52,617 nt of DNA from an uncultured Flammeovirgaceae bacterium (GTDB lineage Bacteria; Bacteroidota; Bacteroidia; Cytophagales; Cyclobacteriaceae). How positions within the stretch are numbered: the stretch's first letter is position 1; each line of letters starts with the position of its first letter. The position numbers were made by a program, and so were the translations under genes. The notes beneath the pieces are model-generated. The model was not told where the DNA came from, searched no databases, and saw nothing but the letters and a program-made list of their open reading frames with translations. Where the stretch lies: positions 1-52,617 of the forward strand of contig CAJWQD010000010.1 in assembly GCA_913045135.1 (NCBI GenBank). Reading direction: 5' to 3'. Below, in pieces: positions 28,080-35,345 of the stretch.

Positions 28080-28430
28080 TTAATAATCTATTATTTTTTG
28101 GATAGATTCAGAATTGCGACAGATGAGTGCGAGACCTTTCTTTTGAATGATAGGACGCTCCATTAAAATGGGATGATCTACCATAGCCTGAATCCAGTCT
28201 ACTTTATCAGAATGGAATGATTCATAATTTTATTTAAATATCTTTTCTCCTCTTCTGATTAAATCATATGGTAAGATATCCAATGCTGCTACCAGTATTC
28301 CCAGTTGTGCACTGTCTAAGGGTGTTTTGAGATATTCAATGACTTCCACTTCTAAACCCGAAACCATTAACTCCTTCAAAGCAAAACGACTTTTTCTGCA
28401 TCTATTATTATGGTATATTTTAACCATCAA
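28080..28430 (-). pseudogene. ArsC/Spx-like reductase gene with an in-frame stop
   Basis: Reading from 28430 the frame gives a thioredoxin-fold start with the motif NNRCRKSR (catalytic Cys) through LPYDLIRRGEKIFK, then an in-frame TAA at codon 67. The same frame then continues open for 49 more codons, including MVDHPILMERPIIQKKG, as in ArsC/YffB proteins, to the TAA at 28080-28082. The full 116 residues is the normal family length. The GRP motif near the end is also damaged (ICRNSE). A single nonsense change thus truncates it after the first half. It sits 22 bp after hslV on the same strand, as the last gene of that operon. Confidence 0.8.
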
Positions 28431-28452
28431 GTTTTTTTTATGAACTTTAAAT

Positions 28453-28995
28453 TTACAATACCTCTACCACTAAATTATGATTCGTGTAAATACAAATATC
28501 TGCTGCAATGGTTAAACTTTCGCGAACAATTTCCTCTGCTGTGAGGTGATCTGCATGCTTTTTAAGTGCCAAGGCCGCTGATTTTGCATATTGACTACCA
28601 CTCCCTATGGAAGCCACATCTTCATCTGGATCCAAAACATCTCCAGTACCAGAAATAACCAACATTTCATTTTTATCTGCAACAATCATCATGGCCTCCA
28701 ACTGTCGTAAATACTTATCCCTACGCCAATCCTTGGCCAATTCGACCGCTGCCCGCTTTAAATTACCCGAAAATGCGCTCAATTTTTCATCAAATCGATC
28801 TAACAAAGTAAAAGCATCTGCAGTAGAACCTGCAAATCCAGTTATTATGGCCCCTTCGGAAAGCTTTCTTATCTTTTTTACATGGCTCTTGGCGACCGTA
28901 GTACCCATAGTCGCTTGCCCATCTGCTCCCAGAGCCATCTTACCCTTGTGATAAACAGCTAATACCGTTGTAGATTTTATTTTTAATTTAGCCAT
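28453..28995 (-). CDS. hslV: HslV protease subunit (HslUV)
   Basis: The proteasome-like peptidase of the ATP-dependent HslUV complex has 180 residues. A short propeptide (about 1-8) is removed to expose the catalytic Thr in the [20 protein letters not shown] opening. Lys and Asp partners are in GADGQATMG and [22 protein letters not shown]. The C-terminal [16 protein letters not shown] is typical. It works in the cytoplasm with the HslU unfoldase, whose gene is not in the window. The start lies 45 bp after pdhC on the same strand and it is probably co-transcribed. The broken arsC-like gene follows 22 bp downstream. Confidence 0.95.
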   Translation of the reverse strand: MAKLKIKSTTVLAVYHKGKMALGADGQATMGTTVAKSHVKKIRKLSEGAIITGFAGSTADAFTLLDRFDEKLSAFSGNLKRAAVELAKDWRRDKYLRQLEAMMIVADKNEMLVISGTGDVLDPDEDVASIGSGSQYAKSAALALKKHADHLTAEEIVRESLTIAADICIYTNHNLVVEVL

Positions 28996-29040
28996 AATAT
29001 TATTTTAACAAAAAATCAGACTTATACATGTCGAATTTTA

Positions 29041-30672
29041 TTATACCAATAAACGCACAGGGTCTTCAAGCATTGATTTCAGACTTTTAAGAAAAGCAGC
29101 TCCAACGGCACCATCGACGGCTCGATGATCACACGATAAAGTTACCTTCATATTATGCCCTGGACTTATTACGCTATCTTTCACTATCACCGCCTCTTTT
29201 ATACCTCCTATAGCTAGAATACATGCATTGGGAGGATTGATGATGGCTGTAAACTCTTCAACACCAAACATGCCCAGATTAGAAATACTAAACGTATTAC
29301 CAGTAAACTCTTCTGGCGCTAATTTCTTATCAACCGCACGTTGGGCCAAATCCTTTACCTCTGATGATATTTGGGCCAAAGATTTATTATCCGCAAACTT
29401 CACCACAGGTACTACCAAGCCGTCTGGTATGGCAACAGCAACACCAATATGTATGTGCTGATGCTTCTGCATCTTATCTTCTAACCAGCTCACATTAACA
29501 TCAGGATGCTGCCTGATAGCACTGGCGACTGCCTTAAGTATAATATCATTAAAAGAAATCTTTACTGGAGATACTTCGTTCACACTCACCCTAGCGACAA
29601 TAGCTCTGTCCATATTGATTTCCATTGTTAAATAGAAATGGGGAGCACTGAATTTACTAGCAGAGAGTCTTGAAGCAATCACTTTCCTCATCTGTGTCAT
29701 GGCCACATCCTCAGAGGACTCGACACCCATAAACGTAGATTTTACATAATTTTTGGAAGTCGTTGCTACAGAGGCCTTCGTCGACTCCGAGGGCTCAAAT
29801 GTTTCAACATCCTTTTTAATAATCCTGCCACCATCTCCAGATCCAGGTATAATACTCAAATCAATTCCTTTGTCCTGAGCCATTTTTTTGGCGAGTGGAG
29901 ACGCCTTTATCCGTCCATTTGAGGTAGATTCAGGGGTGCCGGAGACAATTGGCTCTTTAGCCTGAACTGAGACTGGTACCGTATTATCAACTAACTTTTC
30001 AACCTTTGGTAATCCCCTATTTTCTGATTGCAATAAAGCCTCAAAATCAGCATTTTCGTCACCAATGATTGCAATTATACCATCCACCTCAACGGCGCTA
30101 CCTGCTGATACTGCTGTGTATAATAAGGTGCCATCATCATAAGATTCTAACTCCATGGTTGCCTTATCTGTTTCAACTTCAGCCAAAATATCTCCAGCAC
30201 TTACTTGATCGCCTACCTTCTTCAACCATTGTGCGATTACACCTTCAGTCATGGTATCGCTCATTTTGGGCATCCTCAAAACAGTTGCCTTTATACCAGA
30301 AGGATCCACAGTAGCCGCTTTAGCTTGCTTAATATCATGGTTGATTGTCACCTCTGTTTCTCCTGATGAGTCAGGTAGTAGAGGCTCCGATTTTGACTTG
30401 GAGGGTGAAGAAATGAGGGATTCAATATCTTCCCCTTTGTCTCCAATAATGGCTATAACCGCGTCAACAGCCACAGTAGCCTTCTCGGGAACACCTATGT
30501 ATAAAAGAGTACCATCCTCATATGATTCTAATTCCATAGTTGCTTTGTCAGTCTCGACTTCGGCGAGTACATCCCCAGAGGCTATTTGATCTCCTTCCTT
30601 TTTTAACCATGAAGAAATGACCCCTTCAGTCATAGTATCACTCATTTTGGGCATTTTTATTACTTCTGCCAT
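29041..30672 (-). CDS. pdhC: Pyruvate dehydrogenase E2 (dihydrolipoyl acetyltransferase)
   Basis: The core acyltransferase of the pyruvate dehydrogenase complex has 543 residues. Two lipoyl domains lie at about 1-82 and 130-212. Each carries the lipoyl lysine in EVETDKATMELES (Lys43 and Lys170), and the two are nearly identical over long runs. A peripheral-subunit-binding domain is at about 255-295 (ASPLAKKMAQDKGIDL, GDGGRIIKKDV). The catalytic domain follows to the end, with SNLGMFGVEEFTAIINPP and the active-site DHRAVDGAVGAAF. The opening MPKMSDTMTEG is typical of Bacteroidota E2. E1 and E3 genes are not adjacent. It heads a minus-strand run with hslV, with its own promoter at 30705-30735. 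Confidence 0.95.
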   Translation of the reverse strand: MAEVIKMPKMSDTMTEGVISSWLKKEGDQIASGDVLAEVETDKATMELESYEDGTLLYIGVPEKATVAVDAVIAIIGDKGEDIESLISSPSKSKSEPLLPDSSGETEVTINHDIKQAKAATVDPSGIKATVLRMPKMSDTMTEGVIAQWLKKVGDQVSAGDILAEVETDKATMELESYDDGTLLYTAVSAGSAVEVDGIIAIIGDENADFEALLQSENRGLPKVEKLVDNTVPVSVQAKEPIVSGTPESTSNGRIKASPLAKKMAQDKGIDLSIIPGSGDGGRIIKKDVETFEPSESTKASVATTSKNYVKSTFMGVESSEDVAMTQMRKVIASRLSASKFSAPHFYLTMEINMDRAIVARVSVNEVSPVKISFNDIILKAVASAIRQHPDVNVSWLEDKMQKHQHIHIGVAVAIPDGLVVPVVKFADNKSLAQISSEVKDLAQRAVDKKLAPEEFTGNTFSISNLGMFGVEEFTAIINPPNACILAIGGIKEAVIVKDSVISPGHNMKVTLSCDHRAVDGAVGAAFLKSLKSMLEDPVRLLV

Positions 30673-30704
30673 TTCTATTAGATCGATTCTATAATTTTAA
30701 AGGT

Positions 30705-30735
30705 CAAAGTTAACCCATGTCAGATTTTAATCAAG
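30705..30735 (-). promoter_or_regulatory. Promoter of the pdhC-hslV unit
   Basis: On the minus strand CTTG, 19 nt, then TAACTTTG. The -7 box is an exact TAnnTTTG; the -33 box differs from TTTG at one base. Transcription would start about 25 nt before the pdhC ATG. Confidence 0.6.
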
Positions 30736-30806
30736 TAAGCAAAGAGATTATTTAAATGTCAATTGAAAGAATATTAATAGATTTAACGCACGCCAAGTGA
30801 ACTTAA

Positions 30807-31748
30807 ATGAAAAAGAAAGCTTATTTTCCTCCAAAATTACTTTTTAATGGCCATCTCCAAACTGTTTATCCTTCATTATTTAGAAGAATTAGGCTTTTAA
30901 CTCCCTATATTCATGAAAGAATCATAACCCAAGATCAAGATTTTTTAGATTTGTTTTGGATGAGACAAAATAGTAAAAAACTGGTCATTATTTCGCATGG
31001 ATTGGAAGGAAATGTGGATCGTGCATACGTCAAAGGCATGGCCAATGCTCATTTTACGCAAAATTTTGACGTATTGGCCTGGAATTACAGAGGATGCTCA
31101 AATCAAATAAACAAGCTGCCCAAAATGTATCATAGTGGTGCTACCGAGGACTTATTGGAAGTCGTCAATCATGCATCAAAGAAGTATCGTGAAGTTTTCC
31201 TGATTGGATTCAGTCTCGGAGCCAATTTGACGCTCAAGTTTTTAGGTGAACGAGGGACTTATAAAAACATTAAAAAGGCTTGTACAATTGCTGCGCCACT
31301 AGATTTAAAATCGAGCTCACTCCATTTGAATACATCTAAGAACGTTCTTTATCAACTAAGATTTTTGCGATCGTTAAAAAAGAAAGCCCGAATAAAATAT
31401 GTCCAGCACCCAGGACTCTTCGATCTAAAAAAACTCGAAAATACTAATACTATTTATGATTTTGATAATCTAATTACAGCACCCATAAATGGCTTTGATC
31501 ATGCTGAAGATTACTATGAAAGGTGTAGCTCAAAAAATTTTCTAGAAAATATTCAAATTCCTACCCAAATACTCAATGCGATGAACGATCCCTTTTTAAC
31601 ACCACAAATATTAAATAAGTCTATAATAGCTCATTCAGATTACGTCTCCTATAAAATCACCCCTCAAGGTGGACATTGTGGTTATCCTGACTTTTCTAAA
31701 AAAACTTATTGGTCTGAGACATTTGCTGTCAATTATTTTAAAAGTTAG
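30807..31748 (+). CDS. YheT-type alpha/beta hydrolase
   Basis: A cytoplasmic hydrolase of 313 residues with the YheT/ABHD1-3 signature. It opens KLLFNGHLQTVYPSLFRR, then has the oxyanion region SHGLEGNVDRAYVKGMA, NYRGCSNQINKLPKMYHSG, and the nucleophile elbow GFSLGANLTLKFLGE with Ser. The acid is in NAMNDPFLTP and the His in GGHCGYPDFS, so the triad is complete. Substrates are uncertain in bacteria and probably short-chain or membrane esters. There is no signal peptide. It is 22 bp upstream of the SRAP-like gene and probably shares its transcript. Confidence 0.88.
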   Translation: MKKKAYFPPKLLFNGHLQTVYPSLFRRIRLLTPYIHERIITQDQDFLDLFWMRQNSKKLVIISHGLEGNVDRAYVKGMANAHFTQNFDVLAWNYRGCSNQINKLPKMYHSGATEDLLEVVNHASKKYREVFLIGFSLGANLTLKFLGERGTYKNIKKACTIAAPLDLKSSSLHLNTSKNVLYQLRFLRSLKKKARIKYVQHPGLFDLKKLENTNTIYDFDNLITAPINGFDHAEDYYERCSSKNFLENIQIPTQILNAMNDPFLTPQILNKSIIAHSDYVSYKITPQGGHCGYPDFSKKTYWSETFAVNYFKS

Positions 31749-31769
31749 GCTAAATTACGTTTGTAAAAT

Positions 31770-32468
31770 ATGATAGATCGTTATGTACTTTCAACCCATA
31801 GAGAGGTTTTAGAAAAATATTTCAATGCCGCTTTTAAGGATGAGTATATACTTCGCTACAATGCCGCTCCAACCCAAAAACTACCCGTCATTACTCTCGA
31901 TCATTTGAGCCATTTTCAATATTTTAAATGGGGATTGATCGCAAATTGGGCAAATAACAAAAAGATGAGTCCTAAATTATTTAATCTCGACACTGAAACT
32001 TTATTAAAAAAAGCATCTCATCAAAAAAGTTTAAAGTTCCATAGATGCTTGATTCCTGTGAATGGCTTTTATGTTTGGAAACCTTTCGCAAAAAAGAAAT
32101 CTATTCCTTATTTCATTTCTCCCCGTGATAAAAACCCCCTCTCAGTCGCTGGGATTTGGGAAGAAAAAGATGATTTTGATGAGAAAGCAAATCATACCTT
32201 TATCATGATTACCCAAAGTTCAGATCAGAGCATGACCCCTTATCAAGAAAATATGCCCTTGTGTCTAAGTAAAAAAGCCTCTACCGCTTGGATGAACAAG
32301 GACACATCAACGAATAAAATTGAAGAAATCATCAAAACTCAATTTACATGGCCCCTTATCGCTCATCCGGTGAGCCCATTGATCTCAAATTTAAAAATAG
32401 ATTCACCAAGTTTAATCAAAAATAGTCAACCTTCAGATCAATACGGTAATTACACCTTGTTCCAATAA
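31770..32468 (+). CDS. SRAP/HMCES-like protein lacking catalytic residues
   Basis: The 232 residues align with the SOS-response-associated peptidase (YedK/HMCES) fold: RYVLS, YNAAPTQKLPVI, FQYFKWGLIANWA, HRCLIPVNGFYVWK. True SRAP proteins start MCGRY, and Cys2 forms the covalent bond with abasic sites in single-stranded DNA. Here the start reads MIDRY, so Cys2 is missing. NAR has become NLD, FYEW has become FYVW (Glu to Val), and the HxRMP motif has become QENMP (His to Gln). Four active-site positions are thus changed while the fold and frame stay intact. I infer a catalytically dead or repurposed paralogue. It is encoded 22 bp after the YheT-type hydrolase gene. Confidence 0.8.
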   Translation: MIDRYVLSTHREVLEKYFNAAFKDEYILRYNAAPTQKLPVITLDHLSHFQYFKWGLIANWANNKKMSPKLFNLDTETLLKKASHQKSLKFHRCLIPVNGFYVWKPFAKKKSIPYFISPRDKNPLSVAGIWEEKDDFDEKANHTFIMITQSSDQSMTPYQENMPLCLSKKASTAWMNKDTSTNKIEEIIKTQFTWPLIAHPVSPLISNLKIDSPSLIKNSQPSDQYGNYTLFQ

Positions 32469-32850
32469 TAACCGTAAAGCCTAGGTCAGATGATTAGTAT
32501 TTTTTTGAGGAATATAACTCATTGATTTAGGTATTTAGATTTAGTCAATGCGATAAGGAAATATGATCCGATAAGATTTTTGATGCCTTTTGATAGTATA
32601 TTATCGACTTAAAAAAATAATAAAAATCTAACCTAAATTCAATAAAAAAGATTTTTTTATGAGTTTAACTGTTAACAAAAAGTTTCATTTATATGAAAGA
32701 TTAATAATAAAATTTACTTTTAAATTGATTACCTCATATTTAGATTTTTGGTTTGATGGGTGCCTCGCAAAGGATGATATGATATTTGATTCATTTAAAC
32801 ACCTTTGAGTAAAAGATAGATGGTCTTAGAAAATGCTTAAGACATCATTT
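32469..32850. other. Intergenic stretch before fabH
   Basis: This is AT-rich sequence of about 380 bases with no open frame or RNA gene that I can recognise. The only clear signals are the promoter and palindromes at its right end, listed separately. Confidence 0.4.
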
Positions 32851-32882
32851 TTTGATCAATTTAACACCTTTAACTATCTTTG
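32851..32882 (+). promoter_or_regulatory. Promoter of the fabH-like gene
   Basis: TTTG at 32851-32854 and TATCTTTG at 32875-32882 are 20 nt apart, an exact Bacteroidota -33/-7 pair. Transcription would begin near 32889, about 20 nt before the start codon. Confidence 0.7.
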
Positions 32883-32890
32883 TTGATCAA
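32852..32890. promoter_or_regulatory. Paired TTGATCAA palindromes flanking the promoter
   Basis: The perfect 8-bp palindrome TTGATCAA occurs at 32852-32859, overlapping the -33 box, and again at 32883-32890, at the expected start of transcription. The centres are 31 bp apart, about three helical turns, as expected for a dimeric regulator binding on one face. A repressor of this fatty-acid synthesis gene is a reasonable inference, but the regulator is not identified. Confidence 0.4.
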
Positions 32891-32908
32891 ATGTAATAAT
32901 TTACTCCA

Positions 32909-33916
32909 ATGTTCAAATCTAAAATCGCTGGTATTGGTCACTTCTTGCCCGAAAATGTCGTAACTAATAAATCTCTTGAATCCGTGATGGAAACGACAGA
33001 TGAATGGATTCAAGAACGTACAGGAATTAAGGAAAGGCGTTGGGTAATTTCAGGAGATGGTAATACCACTTCCTCAATGGGAACTAAAGCTGCCCGTAAA
33101 GCAATAAAAAATGCAAATTTAACACCTGAAGACATAGATTTTATTGTCTTTGCGACCCTGAGCCCAGATTATTATTTTCCGGGCCCAGGTGTAATGGTTC
33201 AAAAGGATTTGGGTATTAAAGAGATAGGTGCACTAGATGTTCGAAATCAATGCTCAGGATTTATATACAGCCTATCAGTTGCTGACCAATTTATAAAAAC
33301 AGGTATGTATGAAAATATCTTGGTAATCGGCTCCGAACTTCATTCTGGCGGCCTCGATAAAAGCACAAGAGGTCGTGGAGTAAGTGTGATTTTTGGTGAT
33401 GGAGCAGGAGCTGTAGTCTTACAAAGATCAGAAAACATGGAGGCCGGTATTTTATCTACACATTTGCATTCTGAAGGTTTACATGCCGAAGAACTAGCCT
33501 TAATTGGGCCAAGCACCGGACGATGGGTTCCTGAAATTATTGAAACCAATGATCCTAAAGACACCAGTTATTATCCCCACATGAATGGTAACTTCGTATT
33601 CAAGCATGCAGTTGTAAGATTTTCAGAAGTAATCATGGAAGCCTTGTCAGCCAATGATCTTAAAACTGATGACATTGGTATATTGATACCGCATCAAGCC
33701 AATCTAAGAATCAGTCAATTTATCCAAAAACAAATGGATTTAAATGACAGCCAAGTCTTCAATAATATCATGCATTACGGCAACACTACGGCTGCATCTA
33801 TACCCATAGCTTTGAGTGAGGCATGGCAAGAAGGACTCATTACAGAAGATAAAATAGTTTGTCTAGCTGCATTTGGGAGTGGATTTACTTGGGCATCTGC
33901 TTTGATTCGATGGTAA
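32909..33916 (+). CDS. fabH: 3-oxoacyl-ACP synthase III family protein
   Basis: A condensing enzyme of 335 residues that normally joins acetyl-CoA or another acyl-CoA with malonyl-ACP to start fatty-acid synthesis. The triad is complete: Cys115 in DVRNQCSGF, His262 in PHQANLRIS, and Asn292 in HYGNTTAASIPIAL. TTDEWIQERTGIKERRWV and the C-terminal AAFGSGFTWASALIRW are typical. Paralogues exist in Bacteroidota, some serving other pathways, so the primer is uncertain. No plsX or rpmF gene is beside it, which weakens assignment as the housekeeping FabH. The promoter and palindromes at 32851-32890 lie just upstream. Confidence 0.88.
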   Translation: MFKSKIAGIGHFLPENVVTNKSLESVMETTDEWIQERTGIKERRWVISGDGNTTSSMGTKAARKAIKNANLTPEDIDFIVFATLSPDYYFPGPGVMVQKDLGIKEIGALDVRNQCSGFIYSLSVADQFIKTGMYENILVIGSELHSGGLDKSTRGRGVSVIFGDGAGAVVLQRSENMEAGILSTHLHSEGLHAEELALIGPSTGRWVPEIIETNDPKDTSYYPHMNGNFVFKHAVVRFSEVIMEALSANDLKTDDIGILIPHQANLRISQFIQKQMDLNDSQVFNNIMHYGNTTAASIPIALSEAWQEGLITEDKIVCLAAFGSGFTWASALIRW

Positions 33917-34018
33917 CTCTTTGAGAAAATTCTCCTATATCTATATAATATTATTTTATCATGAAAATGATAATGCTAAACATAGATATTGGTTAAAATT
34001 AGATATCCATTCATAAAT

Positions 34019-35326
34019 ATGAAAGCATTATCCACAGTAATATTTTATTTGCTTTCTTTTAATTGCTACTCGCAAAGCATAGATCTCGAAAAGATAATTA
34101 TGCAATTGGACACTATGGCTGATGGACTCGTAAAAGGGCATTTCAAAAATAATGTTCTAGCTTTTTCTGGAGAAGTAGTCTCTGGAAAAATGTCAGGACA
34201 GTGGCTTTTTTGGAGTAAGCAAGGAACCATTAAATCTAATAGCTTGTATGAAAATGGGAAAAAGGAAGGCATAGAATACCTATATGATGAGGAAGGCCGT
34301 ATGTTAAGTGAAAGTAATTTCTCTTTTGGCTTACTAGATGGTATTTATATTGAATATTACGAATTTCTTCGCCCTGCACTGATCGGCTATTATAAGCAGG
34401 GAAAAAAAGACAGTACTTGGACTGAATATTTTCCAGATGGGAAAATTAGTTATATCCAAAATTTCAAATCAAATCTGAAACATGGGAGACAGACTTATTA
34501 TTATCCCAATCAAGAAATCAGTAGATCAGAAAGCTATACCTATGGTATTAAATCTAATCAGTGGACTTATTTTCATAATAATGGAACCAGAAGTAAAGTC
34601 CTTAACTATGAAAAAGGATTAATTGAAGGTACCTATGAAGAGTTTTATCCCGATGGAACCAAAAGTTCAATAGGAACCTATGAATTCGGTCTTAAAAGCA
34701 GAATTTGGCTCAATTTTTATGAAAATAATCAACTTTATTCGATGGGTGCTTACCTCCACAATGAGAAATATGGTATTTGGAAATACTTCACTAAAAAAGG
34801 ATCCATTGACTATGAGGGCTTATATAAACATGATTTAAAAGCAGGCCAATGGATTTATTATTATATAAATGGAAGTTTGGAAAGCATAGGCAGTTATCTC
34901 AATGATGATAAAGATGGTTTATGGGGATTTTTTTATCCTAATGATCAGATCAAACAGGAGCAGACTTGGCAACAAGGAAAACTTTTGGAGGTCTCTGATT
35001 ATTTCTCGATAAAGGGCGAATTATTGTTCAAAGGAACTCTGAAAAATGGTAATGGCTCCTATTTTGAGTATTATCCAGAAGGAGAAATAAAACTCAAGGC
35101 TAGTTTTAAAAATGGATTATTCAGTAAGCTCTACGAAGGATACCACATCAACAGTAAGCTTGCCTTTGAAGGGAAAATGGTTCTTGGTTTAAGACAAGGC
35201 TTATGGTCATTCTATCATTATAATGGAAATGTCTCGGCAACGGGATACTACCTTAATTCAGAAAAAGTGGGTCAATGGAAGGAATACTCAAAACATGGTC
35301 GCTTGATGAAGACCTTAAAATATTAG
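34019..35326 (+). CDS. Exported MORN-repeat protein
   Basis: I use the ATG at 34019, which gives a signal peptide (about 1-19, FNCYSQ); a TTG ten codons upstream is less likely. The remaining 416 residues are a string of roughly fifteen MORN_2-type repeats of about 23 residues, with the pattern G-x-W-x-x-Y-x-x-G-x-x-x. Examples are KSNQWTYFHNNGTRSK, KAGQWIYYYINGSLES and KDGLWGFFYPNDQIKQ. Such repeats form a beta-sheet solenoid. Proteins of this type are common in Bacteroidota, secreted or periplasmic, and of unknown function. It lies 102 bp after fabH and ends 19 bp from the convergent glnN. Confidence 0.85.
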   Translation: MKALSTVIFYLLSFNCYSQSIDLEKIIMQLDTMADGLVKGHFKNNVLAFSGEVVSGKMSGQWLFWSKQGTIKSNSLYENGKKEGIEYLYDEEGRMLSESNFSFGLLDGIYIEYYEFLRPALIGYYKQGKKDSTWTEYFPDGKISYIQNFKSNLKHGRQTYYYPNQEISRSESYTYGIKSNQWTYFHNNGTRSKVLNYEKGLIEGTYEEFYPDGTKSSIGTYEFGLKSRIWLNFYENNQLYSMGAYLHNEKYGIWKYFTKKGSIDYEGLYKHDLKAGQWIYYYINGSLESIGSYLNDDKDGLWGFFYPNDQIKQEQTWQQGKLLEVSDYFSIKGELLFKGTLKNGNGSYFEYYPEGEIKLKASFKNGLFSKLYEGYHINSKLAFEGKMVLGLRQGLWSFYHYNGNVSATGYYLNSEKVGQWKEYSKHGRLMKTLKY

Positions 35327-35345
35327 TATTAATTGGTAATAAAAA

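Noticed and set aside
28453-28995. HslV without HslU as an orphan system
   Set aside because: hslU is often located elsewhere in Bacteroidota genomes, so absence from the window says nothing.
33956-33973. Hairpin TTATCAT-GAAA-ATGATAA as the fabH terminator
   Set aside because: AT-rich 7-bp stem with no T run after it; too weak to call.
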